DNA of 64,000 nt, from the NCBI GenBank assembly GCA_903875225.1, contig CAIQVJ010000024.1, forward strand, positions 1 to 64,000. The letters are read 5' to 3'. The position numbers and the translations under genes were made by a program. The DNA comes from an uncultured Pseudomonadota bacterium (GTDB lineage Bacteria; Myxococcota_A; UBA796; SXON01). Positions 29,001 through 37,393 of the stretch are shown here, in pieces. The notes below the pieces were generated by a model, which made no database searches, was not told the origin of the DNA, and saw only the letters and a program-made list of their open reading frames with translations. How positions within the stretch are numbered: position 1 is the first letter of the stretch; every line of letters starts with the position of its first letter.

Positions 29001-29906
29001 ATCGACGATGCAGACACCGACGTCACGGGGCAGCCGACCTGGTTCGCGGACACGGACGAGGACGACTTTGGCGACGAAGCCGTCACCGGGATCGCGTGCG
29101 TTCAGCCCCCCGGATACGTGGCAGAGGGGGGCGACTGCGACGACGACAGCGCGAGCACCAACCCCGACGCTGCGGAGTACTGCGGTGGCGGGGATGAGAA
29201 TTGCGACGGTGTGGTGGACGAAGGCACTGCCGTGGACGCCAGCAGTTGGTACCTCGACAGCGACGTGGATGGGTACGGCGACGTCAACGAACCGACGACG
29301 GCGTGCACCCAGCCGGATGGGTATGTCGCCGACGCCAGGGACTGCGACGATGCAGAGTCGGGTACCCACCCCGGCGCAGACGAGTATTGCAACGAGGTTG
29401 ACGACAACTGCAACGAAGACATCGACGAGAATACTGCCGTCGACGCCGTCGTCTGGCACCTGGACAGCGACGGCGACACGTTTGGCGATCCGCTCACCAC
29501 GGAGAGGGCATGCGTGGCGCCCTCGGGGTTCGTGGCGGACGGCACGGACTGCGATGACACCAACGCCAGCGTGCACGCGGGCGTGTCGGAGTATGCCGAC
29601 GCGGATGGCGACGGGTTCGGCGATCCTGCCACCGAGTCCGCCGCCTGTACGCTCGACGTTGGGATGGTCGCCAACAGCGACGACTGCGACGACGCGCGCG
29701 GGGACGTGAACCCCGACGCAGCCGAGATCTGCACGGACGAGGTCGACAACGACTGCGCCAACGGCATCGACGACGGCTGCCCCGAGTGGAAAGCGGCCGC
29801 GGTGTATTGCGGTTGCGCAAGCGGGGACGGGTACGGGGGCGCCAGCGCCCTCCTTGTCGCCGGCCTGGCGCTCACACTCCGGCGAAACCACAAGGAGCGC
29901 AAATGA
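26061..29906 (+). CDS. Giant lipoprotein: seven FG-GAP repeats plus nine MopE-like DCDD repeats
   Basis: 1281 residues. TTG start supported by an AGGGAG site just upstream and by the lipoprotein signal ILTGCS (Cys about 13). Order: about 220 residues of beta-rich domain ending in WPVEVDPVYN; seven GDVNGDGYDDVxVG repeats forming a predicted propeller (about 240-650); then nine units beginning DCDDxxAxxxP and continuing xExCDGxDxDCDG...DxDGDGYG, typical of the MopE copper/metal-binding motif; finally YCGC, a hydrophobic span and RRNHKERK, a MYXO-CTERM-like tail. Likely a calcium- and metal-loaded adhesin or scavenging protein on the cell surface. The next gene overlaps its stop by 4 nt. Confidence 0.9.
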   Translation: MRSLLTLFILTGCSVAHGAAPGPDPDWNQVVARGLRADASAIALRGGAFVAPMPQGDADASFSTEGVRIGRPDGAGVHLSLDAWGGDDEADADGFVAPALGECTGAAGIDGSCVRRLEYRRSPTLREWWVGEEQGVEFGWTVAQAPDAGRSIWFEMNIAGADAVEQAGDGAWVLDADGREWEISPAMAWDADGRILDATSTVVGGVLRIEVDIAGASWPVEVDPVYNATTLSGSGAGTSFGNSVASAGDVNGDGYDDVVVGEPGWDSTSSSTDWGRAYVFLGSASGISTTAATTLTGPAAASLFGYSVAGAGDLNGDGYDDVIVGAPSYSSNAGLALIYLGSAAGLDPTIVNSILGSAGSYTGWSVAAAGDTNGDGLADVIIGAPGTVRSGHSFCGAALLFTGDATTLIDAASAWGSYSPAALSGEFYGYSVAGVGDVDGNGYDDFAVGAYGAESTSADVGKVYVYENTGSGYPSTASVTITGPIAGSKYGFSVAGAGDVNGDGYDDLILGAPFDDSGATDGGFLAVYMGSASGLGTAWAYSLTGTTEGTFLGFSVAGIGDVDRDGYDDIAFGMYGYDNGATSDAGAFFMYPGSAGGVTSTGGTSRVGVHSGEWLGISVAGAGDVNGDGYDDVITGASYGGDYSQTGLAFVREGYADYDLDGWGGGGAESSDCDDADATVNPDAAETPMDGIDQDCDGVDACYVDADGDGYGSTAAVPATTDLCTGVGESPNADDCDDTNADIFPTSAEGVADGVDQDCDGLELCFVDADGDGHRTIDAAATVASTDLDCQGTGEADATQAADDCNDAAPGIHPGAVEVCDTLNTDEDCNGSADNADAGVDPATASVWYQDDDADGYGVTAEATTACDILTGYSALAEDCDDGNAGINPGETELCDDASVDEDCNGAADDLDLGVDRSSYNVWYLDDDGDGAGDVTRLLRQCDQPSRYVSEATDCDDSRDDVHPGVIEVCDGVDDDCDTLIDDADTDVTGQPTWFADTDEDDFGDEAVTGIACVQPPGYVAEGGDCDDDSASTNPDAAEYCGGGDENCDGVVDEGTAVDASSWYLDSDVDGYGDVNEPTTACTQPDGYVADARDCDDAESGTHPGADEYCNEVDDNCNEDIDENTAVDAVVWHLDSDGDTFGDPLTTERACVAPSGFVADGTDCDDTNASVHAGVSEYADADGDGFGDPATESAACTLDVGMVANSDDCDDARGDVNPDAAEICTDEVDNDCANGIDDGCPEWKAAAVYCGCASGDGYGGASALLVAGLALTLRRNHKERK

Positions 29907-30859
29907 GCACGGCCCTGATCCCTACCCTGATCGCCATGGTCCTACCGCGCGGGCTGGCTGCAGAGCCACCCGCAATCGTGGGCTGCCAGGCGGCGGTGAG
30001 CACGCAGGCGGTCGTGCTGGACCTCGAACCAGCCGAACGCGCGTATGCAGAGGCCACCGACGCCGGCATTCTTGAGTTTCAACGGCGCCTCGCGTCGCTG
30101 CACAAGGAGATCCCCTGCCTCGGCGAGCGCCTCCCACCCGATGTCGTCGCTCGGGTGCACCGGGTGTTCGGACTGGAGGCATGGCTGGGCCGAACGAAGG
30201 CCGGCGCGCTCCCAGCGCGGGCGTATTTCGCAGCGGCACGGCATCTGGCGCCTGAATACGCCTTTCCCCCCACCCTGGTCGGCCCCGAGGACCCCGAGAA
30301 TCGCGAATACATCGCTGCGCTCATCGACCTCGACGAGGCACGGCCCGAGCCGGCGAGGACCGGCCTCGACGTGATCATCGACGGCGTGCGCCCCGGCGTG
30401 CGCCAGCCGGACTGGCCCGTACTGCTGCAGTGGACGAACGAGGGATCCGAGGTGATCCGGTGCTCCGAGTACTTGTTGCCGGGCGATCCTGGCACATGTG
30501 GCACTGCGCTCGGCGCGCCCATTGCGGCCGTGCACAGCCGGAAGACCCGGGGCCTTGTGACCCTCGCGGGTTCCGCGGTCGCGCTGGGCGGCGGGGTCGG
30601 GCTCGAGGTCTGGAACCTCGGGCGCCGGACGGCGTTGGGGATGGACACCGCGTGCTCGGACGTGCGGAAGGATGAGCCGGACACCGCGCACGACTGCCTG
30701 TACAGCTCCGCCCGCCTGAAGGAGCTGGACTCGATCTCGGCGGCGTCGCAGGCGGCGGCGATCGGCCTCGCGGCGCTCGGCGGCGTGGGGTTGGTCTACG
30801 GTGGCATCACGTTCTTCGTCGACGAGCGCCCCGGGATCGGAGTGAGCATGGCCTGGTGA
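29903..30859 (+). CDS. Membrane protein of unknown function
   Basis: 318 residues, ATG overlapping the previous stop (ATGA) with AAGGAG 6 nt upstream, so translationally coupled to the giant lipoprotein. Signal peptide (TALIPTLIAMVLPRGLAA), then a soluble region with four Cys, and two hydrophobic segments near the C-terminus (LVTLAGSAVALGGGVGLEVW, AAAIGLAALGGVGLVYGGI). No family recognised. The coupling suggests a role in export or anchoring of the 26061 protein. That is inference. Confidence 0.65.
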   Translation: MSTALIPTLIAMVLPRGLAAEPPAIVGCQAAVSTQAVVLDLEPAERAYAEATDAGILEFQRRLASLHKEIPCLGERLPPDVVARVHRVFGLEAWLGRTKAGALPARAYFAAARHLAPEYAFPPTLVGPEDPENREYIAALIDLDEARPEPARTGLDVIIDGVRPGVRQPDWPVLLQWTNEGSEVIRCSEYLLPGDPGTCGTALGAPIAAVHSRKTRGLVTLAGSAVALGGGVGLEVWNLGRRTALGMDTACSDVRKDEPDTAHDCLYSSARLKELDSISAASQAAAIGLAALGGVGLVYGGITFFVDERPGIGVSMAW

Positions 30860-30893
30860 CCGGGCGCGGGGCGTTTGTTCCCGCGACCGAGGG

Positions 30894-30922
30894 TTGACAT
30901 TCCGCTCCCTCTCGCCGACACT
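30894..30922 (+). promoter_or_regulatory. Candidate sigma-70 promoter for a leaderless transcript
   Basis: Perfect -35 TTGACA at 30894-30899, 17-nt spacer, weak -10 GACACT at 30917-30922. The ATG of the next gene begins 7 nt after the -10, exactly where transcription would start, and no ribosome-binding site is visible. This suggests leaderless mRNA. The -10 matches only three of six positions. Confidence 0.4.
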
Positions 30923-30928
30923 GCCCCG

Positions 30929-32542
30929 ATGCCCTCCCTCAGCGTCACCAAACAGACGTCTGCCCAGACCGGCAGCACATCCTCGACGGGAGCGGGAAGC
31001 ACCCTCGGGACGGAACGTTCCACCGGCGGGTCCGGCGCCAGCCTGACGGTGGGCAACGCCGCAGCACACCAGGACAGCATCGGGAATTCCGGGGTCGCGG
31101 CGGCGATCGCTGTCAGCGGGTCCGGCCCGACCGTCGACACGGGGGTTGTCGGGTGGACCCCCGCGGAGATCGTCGCCATCCAGACCCAGCTCCAGAAGTC
31201 GGGGCTGTACGCGAAGAAGCTCGACGGCCAGCTCGGCCCGGGCTCGAAGGCAGGCTTGACGGCCGCGTTCGGAGGCGACCACTGGAGCGTGCTGCCTGCA
31301 ACGGAGGTGCTTGCCCAGCTCCAGGCGATGGGTACGCAGCCCACGCACACCGGCGCGTCGTGGTCGAAAGCCCAGGCCAAGGCGATCCAGCGGGAGCTGG
31401 GGCGGCTCGGCCTGTACCGGTCGGCTATCGACGGGGACCTCGGCAAGGGCTCGAAGGCCGCGCTGGTGGAGGCGTTCGGGGACGACAGCTGGGCGACGAT
31501 GTCCGCGGAGGACGTGCTCGCGCGCCTCGTGAGCGCCAGGCCGCCGGCCTCGTCCGAGGGCATCCGGTACGGCGAGATGTTCAAGGACGGCCTGCTCGAC
31601 ATGACGCTCGGCCTCGGGTTCGACGAGGGCAACTGGCACAACAAGGTCTCGCCGGGGATCCTGGACGCCATACGGACACGTGGCTTCAAGGAGGACGCCG
31701 CCGGTGCCGCCGCGCTCTACAAGCGGGCCGGCAGGACGTTGGGTGACTCCGCTTTTGGCGCCTACTTCGTCAAGAAGGCGGCGATCCAGTGGCAGCCTCC
31801 GGCCGGGCCGGCGCGATCGGTCGACGTGGTGCTGCGGTTCGTCACCAACAGTGCGAGTGGCTCCGGCAAGAGCGAGGGCGAAGGAGCGAGGGCTGCCGGG
31901 GCCTACCTCGAGGGCATGCAGGACTCCGACGTCAGCTACTACGCGGGGCACGGGCGGTACGGTTCGGGCCCCGACTTCGACCGGGACATGCGGTTCCAGA
32001 CGTTGAACGCCGCCGGAGACGTCGAGAAGGAGTACGACGACTACAGCGTACTCGAGAAGGACCTGCTGGCGGAGGGCGCGCCACACGCCCAGAGCGCGTG
32101 GCAGGTGTACCAGGCGCGCACCCGCGCCGGTACGCTGAAGACGATCGGCGTGAACGACGGCAACCTGATGATGAACCCGACCAACGGTCACCCCAACGAG
32201 TTCGGTGGCAACGTGATGTACGACACCCTCGAGAAGGGTGGGAAGAAGCCGGTGACGGGCAAGGACGGCGCCCTCGGGGACACCGAGAAGGAGTACCGGC
32301 TGCTCGTGTTCGACGGCTGCCGCACCCGGGACTACAAGAAGTGCCTCCGGGCGACCCCGAACGCCGCCGAGCGCGACGTGTCGATGATCAACACCACGCG
32401 GGTGACCTACTGGGGGGATGAAGCGGCGACGATCGGCGCGTTCCTCGACGGTGTGCTCGGAACCGAGGCCGCCAGCGGGTTGACCGGGAAGATGGACGCC
32501 AAGCAACAGGTCGACACCTCATCCGCGTTCGAGTTCAACTGA
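30929..32542 (+). CDS. Protein with two peptidoglycan-binding-like repeats and a His/Cys C-terminal domain
   Basis: 537 residues from ATG 30929. A Ser/Thr/Gly-rich N-terminus without signal peptide precedes two similar repeats of about 75 residues (each with WTPAEIVAIQTQLQKSGLY or WSKAQAKAIQRELGRLGLY, then LDGQLGPGSKAGL or IDGDLGKGSKAAL) that look like PG_binding_1 domains. The C-terminal 250 residues contain SYYAGHGRYGSG (His341) and LLVFDGCRTRDY (Cys464), reminiscent of the His and Cys of clan CD (caspase/CHAT-type) peptidases, though the 123-residue spacing is long. Possibly a cell-wall-targeted protease or toxin. Lacks a classical secretion signal. The peptidase call is tentative. Confidence 0.6.
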   Translation: MPSLSVTKQTSAQTGSTSSTGAGSTLGTERSTGGSGASLTVGNAAAHQDSIGNSGVAAAIAVSGSGPTVDTGVVGWTPAEIVAIQTQLQKSGLYAKKLDGQLGPGSKAGLTAAFGGDHWSVLPATEVLAQLQAMGTQPTHTGASWSKAQAKAIQRELGRLGLYRSAIDGDLGKGSKAALVEAFGDDSWATMSAEDVLARLVSARPPASSEGIRYGEMFKDGLLDMTLGLGFDEGNWHNKVSPGILDAIRTRGFKEDAAGAAALYKRAGRTLGDSAFGAYFVKKAAIQWQPPAGPARSVDVVLRFVTNSASGSGKSEGEGARAAGAYLEGMQDSDVSYYAGHGRYGSGPDFDRDMRFQTLNAAGDVEKEYDDYSVLEKDLLAEGAPHAQSAWQVYQARTRAGTLKTIGVNDGNLMMNPTNGHPNEFGGNVMYDTLEKGGKKPVTGKDGALGDTEKEYRLLVFDGCRTRDYKKCLRATPNAAERDVSMINTTRVTYWGDEAATIGAFLDGVLGTEAASGLTGKMDAKQQVDTSSAFEFN

Positions 32543-32572
32543 TGCCGCGACCTGGCCGAGCGGCGGCGTGAT

Positions 32573-33133
32573 GTGATGCTCCTCCCTCTTGTTGCCCTGG
32601 GGTTCGCGATGGACATGAACACGGCGATCACGCAACTCTCGCAGCCCGCCACATGGTGCGCGGGCGCCGCGACGTTGGCGGGCACGGGGGACGCCCGGGC
32701 CGTCGCGGCGCTGGTGGATGCCTACGACGCGCCTGTGGAAGCCTCGAAGGTCTGCCTCCTCGACGCGGTGGAGCAACTGGCGAAGGACGGGGCCGTCGAC
32801 CGGCTGCTCGCCGCGGGTGACGCCACCCGGGCGCTGCGAGCGATGGCGCTGTGGGGTGACGACAGGTGGCTGCCGTCGCTGGAGGAGCGTGTCGCGGACC
32901 CGGTCACGCGCGAGGCGGCGTTCGACGCGCTCCGCCTGCAGCGACGCGACGCCGCGTGGGAGGCGGCGAGCGTACGCCTGCTCGGGCACAAGGAGCCGGC
33001 TGTGCGGATCCTCGCGGCATCGCTGCTCGCCCAGCGGCGGGGCACAGCCGCAGCCGTTGAGGCCCGCCAGCGGGTGGAGGCCGACCCTGCCGTCCAGGCG
33101 GCGCTCACAGCAGCGCTCGCGCCACCAGAGTAG
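32573..33133 (+). CDS. HEAT-repeat-like small protein
   Basis: 186 residues; GTG 32573 immediately followed by ATG 32576, either usable. A hydrophobic N-terminus (MLLPLVALGFAMDM) could be a signal peptide. The remainder is Ala/Leu/Arg-rich paired helices of about 30 residues (ARAVAALVDAYDAP, TREAAFDALRLQRRD, PAVRILAASLLAQRR) typical of HEAT-like repeats, which mediate protein-protein contacts. Starts 30 nt after the His/Cys domain protein on the same strand, so possibly its partner. Confidence 0.65.
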   Translation: MMLLPLVALGFAMDMNTAITQLSQPATWCAGAATLAGTGDARAVAALVDAYDAPVEASKVCLLDAVEQLAKDGAVDRLLAAGDATRALRAMALWGDDRWLPSLEERVADPVTREAAFDALRLQRRDAAWEAASVRLLGHKEPAVRILAASLLAQRRGTAAAVEARQRVEADPAVQAALTAALAPPE

Positions 33134-33293
33134 GCCCCCCGACCGATGGTGGACCCTCCGCGCGCCACCGTGCGGCAGATGGAGGTCGAGACGCCCGTTG
33201 CAGTGGTCCGGAGCGCGTCCCCGAGCGGATCCGAACCGGGGGGCGCGGTCGGCCGGGGCCCCATTGCGCCCGAATTCGTGCGACCATCACGTG

Positions 33294-35102
33294 GTGTTCC
33301 CACCCCTCTCCATTCGCTTCCAGATCAGCGTGCTCCTCCTCATGAGCGCGCTGAATTCCGTGGTCCTCGGCACAGCCGCGCTCGCGCTGTTCCAGGCGCT
33401 CGCGGCGAGCCCCTCGGGCTCCCGCGTCTCGGCAGTCCAGGGGGTGGAGATCCAGCTCGAAGCCGCGCAGACCGAGGCGCTGGACGCCACCGCCAACGGC
33501 GAGGCAATCCCGGATCAGCTCCTCACGAAGCTCGACGGCCTGGACCAGTCCCTCGCGAGCATCGGCCCGGATGCCGGTGTCGCCCGGACGGAGGTGGCGG
33601 CGTACACGGCCAACCTTCGCCGATGGAATGAACACATCGCGACGGAGGCCCACCTGCCATCGGACGGGGCGGAGGATGCCGCGGGAGCGGGGATTGTGCT
33701 CGACATCGTCCGCAGCAACCTGCGCCTGAACGCAGCCGCACGGGGCCTCGTGTACTACGTGCGCCCCCCGTGGGTGGATGCCCTGGTTCCGGCGCTCCCC
33801 TGGCTCGGGGGATGGCTCGTGGCCTGCACCGCCGCCACGGTGCTGCTCGCGGGCGCCCTCCGCCAGGTGCTCAGCCTCCCCCTGGCCGCGCTCCGACGCG
33901 TTGCGGACGAGATCGCAAGCGGGCGGCTGGACGTGCAGGTCCCCGAACCCGTCGGCGCCCCCGAGATTCGTTCACTCGCCCGCGCGATGTCCGCCGCCCA
34001 GTCGCGGCTGGTCACGACGATCGGGGTGTTGGACGCGCAAAACCGCCAGACGGCGACCATGCTCGGGCAGCTCGCCGACGGGGTCGTCCTCCTGGACGAC
34101 GCGGGGCGGATCGTCGAGAAGAACTCCCAGGCAGACGTCCTCCTCCGCCTCCTGTCGCCGCGCTGGCCCGGCTGCGACGTGCTCCCGGAGCTCGTCCCCG
34201 AGCTGGGCGCAGGCCGCCTGAACGCCGACCGGGCCGAGCACCTCGACATCGCACGGAACACCGAGGGAAAGCGGATCGTGCTGGACTGCAGCGTGCGACA
34301 GGTTCCGGTCGTGACGCCGGGCGCGCCGCGAAAGTGGGTCGTGGTGTTCAGTGACGTCACCGAAGCCAGGCTCCTGGATACGCTGCAGCTCGAGTTCCTG
34401 TCGGTCGTGACCCACGAATTGAAGACGCCGCTGGTCGCCATCGAAGGGTTCGCCAAGCTTCTGCTTGCCCAGAAGGGCGGCCCGCTCTCGGAGAAGCAGC
34501 TGGGATGGGTCGGCACGATCCGGGCGCAGGGACAGGTCCTGCTGCAGATGGTCACGAACCTCCTCGACACCACGCGCCTGGAGTCCGGGAACCTGACGAT
34601 CACGCCCCAGTTGATGCTCCCGAGGGAGCTGCTGGCCGATTGGACGCAAACCTGGCGCGGGGTGGTGGAAGGTCGCGGGCTGCACTTCGCCGAGTCCGAC
34701 GACACGCGCCCGGAGCACGCCAACGCGTCGATCCGCGTCGACCCGTTCCGGCTGGGGCAGGTCGTAGGAAACCTCGTCAACAACGCACTCAAATTCACCC
34801 CCCCGGGTGGGGAGATCCGGCTGCGGCTCCATTCCGAGGGGAACGAGGTCGTGTTCACGGTGCACGACACCGGCAGGGGGGTTCCCTCCGAGGCGATCCC
34901 GAGGCTGTTCGACCGGTTCTACCAGGTCGAGAAGGGCGACACACGCGTAGCGGGCGGCGCAGGCCTGGGTTTGTACATAGTGAAGCAGCTCGTGTCGGCG
35001 CAGGGGGGAAGGATCCTCGTGGCGTCCGAGGTAGACCGGGGCAGCGCTTTTTCAATTCATTTTCCCGTCGTGAGCGGCGGGGCGGGAGGTCTGGGTGGCT
35101 GA
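33294..35102 (+). CDS. Membrane sensor histidine kinase (HAMP-PAS-HisKA-HATPase)
   Basis: 602 residues from GTG 33294 (GTG 33291 equally possible; no clear ribosome-binding site). Two transmembrane helices bracket a periplasmic sensor (about 40-160). HAMP region, then a PAS-like segment (QLADGVVLLDDAGRIVEKNSQA), then the HisKA box with phosphoacceptor His374 in VVTHELKTPLVAIEGF, then an ATPase domain with N box GNLVNNALKFTPPGG, G1 VHDTGRGV and G2 GGAGLGLYIV. The stop overlaps the start of the ATPase-receiver fusion gene by 8 nt, so the receiver there is the likely phosphorylation target. Confidence 0.92.
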   Translation: MFPPLSIRFQISVLLLMSALNSVVLGTAALALFQALAASPSGSRVSAVQGVEIQLEAAQTEALDATANGEAIPDQLLTKLDGLDQSLASIGPDAGVARTEVAAYTANLRRWNEHIATEAHLPSDGAEDAAGAGIVLDIVRSNLRLNAAARGLVYYVRPPWVDALVPALPWLGGWLVACTAATVLLAGALRQVLSLPLAALRRVADEIASGRLDVQVPEPVGAPEIRSLARAMSAAQSRLVTTIGVLDAQNRQTATMLGQLADGVVLLDDAGRIVEKNSQADVLLRLLSPRWPGCDVLPELVPELGAGRLNADRAEHLDIARNTEGKRIVLDCSVRQVPVVTPGAPRKWVVVFSDVTEARLLDTLQLEFLSVVTHELKTPLVAIEGFAKLLLAQKGGPLSEKQLGWVGTIRAQGQVLLQMVTNLLDTTRLESGNLTITPQLMLPRELLADWTQTWRGVVEGRGLHFAESDDTRPEHANASIRVDPFRLGQVVGNLVNNALKFTPPGGEIRLRLHSEGNEVVFTVHDTGRGVPSEAIPRLFDRFYQVEKGDTRVAGGAGLGLYIVKQLVSAQGGRILVASEVDRGSAFSIHFPVVSGGAGGLGG

Positions 35103-37344
35103 ACGGAAGAAACTGGGCGAGATCCTGATCGAGGACGGCAAGGTGGCGCGCGATCAGGTCGAGCGGGCGCTGTCGACGCAGCGGGGCCCCGGAAAGAGGC
35201 GCCGCCTCGGTGAGATCCTCATCGAGCAGGGCGCGCTCGACGACGTCTCCGCCGCGCGTGGGTTGGCGAAGCAGCTGGATCTTCCCTACGTGGACCCGCT
35301 CGATCAGGCGGTGGACTCGGCCGCGCTGCGCAAGCTGCCCCGTCGCATCGCGGAGGGTCGAAAGGCATTCGCCTATGCGCGCCTGCAGCGAGGGTTCAAG
35401 GTCGCGATGTCAGACCCGAGGAGCCCCGAGGCGGTCGCCGAGCTGGAGTTCGCGTTGGGCGCGCCGGTTCGCGCGGAGGTGGCCGCCGAGAGCCGCGTCC
35501 TCGCGGCGATCGCGCGACACTACGACGCCGAGGCCGAGGCGCAACGCAAGCTCCAGGAGCCGGGCGCTGCGGACGGGGCCACCGGTGCACCACCGTTGGA
35601 CGCCGCGGCGATCGAGCGAGCGCTGCAGAAGGGCGGATCTGCGTACATCGAGCTCTTCAACCTCCTCCTCGGACGCGCCCTCGACCGGGGGTCGTCAGAC
35701 ATCCACATGGAAGCCCAGACCAACGGGTATCGCGTACGATTCCGGGTCGATGGGCTGCTCCACGAGGTCGTGCACCTCCCCCAGTGGGCCATGCAGCCGC
35801 TGGCGAACCGGATCAAGGTCGTCGGACGCATGGATGTGACCGAACACCGCCGACCGCAGGACGGGCGCGCGACCGTCGAGCTCGGCACGCGCAAGGTCGA
35901 CCTCAGACTGTCGGTCATCCCCTCGCAGTTCGGGGAGTCGGTCGTCATCCGACTGCTGGACGGCAGCGCGTTGGACGTGGATCTCGCCGGGCTCGGGTGG
36001 AGCCCGAAGGTGCTGCAGGACTACCTGCACCTGGCCGGCCAGACCCAGGGGATCCTGCTCGTGGTCGGGCCCACCGGCAGCGGGAAAAGCACGACGCTGT
36101 ACGGCACGATCAATCGGCTCCGCACCTCGGAGGCCTCCATCGTGAGCATCGAGGACCCGATCGAGTACACGATCCCGGGCGTCCGGCAGCTTCAGGTGGA
36201 CGAGAAGAAGGGGCTCACGTTCGCGGCGGGGACCCGATCGCTCCTGCGCCAGGACCCGAACGTGATCGTCATCGGCGAGATCCGGGACACGGAGAGCGCC
36301 CTCGCGGCGATCGACGCTGCAACAACGGGGCACCTCGTGCTCACCACGCTTCATGCCGGGAACGCGATCGCGGCGCTGACGCGTCTGCGGGACCTGGACG
36401 TACCGAGCTACCTCGGAGGCCAGGTGCTCCTCGGCGTCGTGGCCCAGAGGCTCGTTCGAAAGGTCTGTCCAGGGTGCGCGATCCCTGGCGAGCCGGGAGC
36501 CGAGGACTGGGCGCGCCTCGAGATGACGCCTACGCGCCTGGGGCCGAACTGCCGGCGGGCGGGCCCCGGTTGCCCCAGGTGCCAGGGGGAAGGGTACTCC
36601 GGACGCATCGGCGTGTACGAGCTCTTCCGGATGGACGAGGACATCCGCGCCCTCATCGTGCGCGGTGCGGAGGAAGGGCAGATCGCGCAACTCGCCCGCG
36701 AGCACGGGTATGTCGGCATGATGGAGGACGGGCTCCAGAAGGTTCGGGAGGGGCTCACGACGCTCGACGAGCTCGCCCGGGTGGTCCCGAACGACCCCTG
36801 GCGGGAGCGCTCCCGATCCGCGGCGCAGGACCCGGAGGTCGAAGTGGAGTCCGACGACACCGAGGAGGCGGCCAGGGCGATGCCGACGACGGCGGCCCAC
36901 AGGAGCCAGCCACCCGCGAGCACGGTCGCCCCCGCGACCCCCGCCGACGTCGTTCGACGCAAGCGGCCCCTGATCCTGGCCGTCGACGATGCCCAGGAGA
37001 TCCTCGCGCTCATCACCGCGGTGCTGGAGGACGACTTCGACGTGATCCTCGCCCGCGACGGCATCGAGGCGCTCGACGCGGTGGCAAAGCATCGCCCGGA
37101 CGCCATCCTCCTCGACGTGATGATGCCTCGGATGTCGGGCTACGAAGCCTGCAAGCGGCTCAAGGCCGACCCGGCGACATCCGAGATCCCGGTGCTCATC
37201 CTGAGCGCGCGGGGCGACAGCACGCATGTGAAGGAGGGCTTCCACGTGGGCGCCGACGACTACCTGCCAAAGCCGTTCGACCCCGAGGAGATGGAGCTTC
37301 GGCTGCGAGCGCTGTTGCGCCGCGCAGGGAAACTGCCGCGTTGA
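35095..37344 (+). CDS. PilB/GspE-type ATPase fused to a C-terminal response-regulator receiver
   Basis: 749 residues, GTG start inside the sensor-kinase stop. N-terminal GspE_N/MshEN region (KLGEILIEDGKV and RLGEILIEQGAL repeats), ATPase core with Walker A GPTGSGKST at 325-333, SIEDPIEYTIPGVRQLQ, GEIRDTESA and TGHLVLTTLHAGNA, then a zinc-type C-domain (CPGC, CPRCQGEG). After a Thr/Ala/Pro linker comes a CheY-like receiver (about 620-749): acidic VDDAQE, phospho-site Asp674 in ILLDVMMP and Lys726 in PKPFDP. Phosphorylation by the adjacent kinase could gate pilus or secretion assembly. Such a fusion is uncommon among GspE proteins. Confidence 0.93.
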   Translation: MAERKKLGEILIEDGKVARDQVERALSTQRGPGKRRRLGEILIEQGALDDVSAARGLAKQLDLPYVDPLDQAVDSAALRKLPRRIAEGRKAFAYARLQRGFKVAMSDPRSPEAVAELEFALGAPVRAEVAAESRVLAAIARHYDAEAEAQRKLQEPGAADGATGAPPLDAAAIERALQKGGSAYIELFNLLLGRALDRGSSDIHMEAQTNGYRVRFRVDGLLHEVVHLPQWAMQPLANRIKVVGRMDVTEHRRPQDGRATVELGTRKVDLRLSVIPSQFGESVVIRLLDGSALDVDLAGLGWSPKVLQDYLHLAGQTQGILLVVGPTGSGKSTTLYGTINRLRTSEASIVSIEDPIEYTIPGVRQLQVDEKKGLTFAAGTRSLLRQDPNVIVIGEIRDTESALAAIDAATTGHLVLTTLHAGNAIAALTRLRDLDVPSYLGGQVLLGVVAQRLVRKVCPGCAIPGEPGAEDWARLEMTPTRLGPNCRRAGPGCPRCQGEGYSGRIGVYELFRMDEDIRALIVRGAEEGQIAQLAREHGYVGMMEDGLQKVREGLTTLDELARVVPNDPWRERSRSAAQDPEVEVESDDTEEAARAMPTTAAHRSQPPASTVAPATPADVVRRKRPLILAVDDAQEILALITAVLEDDFDVILARDGIEALDAVAKHRPDAILLDVMMPRMSGYEACKRLKADPATSEIPVLILSARGDSTHVKEGFHVGADDYLPKPFDPEEMELRLRALLRRAGKLPR

Positions 37345-37393
37345 CCCCAGCCGGGCGCCGTGCGCATTTGGGTGGGCGGCGCGCTCCCGCTCG

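Noticed and set aside
28070..29790. Regular DNA repeats that could be a CRISPR array
   Set aside because: They are MopE-like protein repeats in an intact reading frame; unit lengths and sequences vary as in protein evolution.
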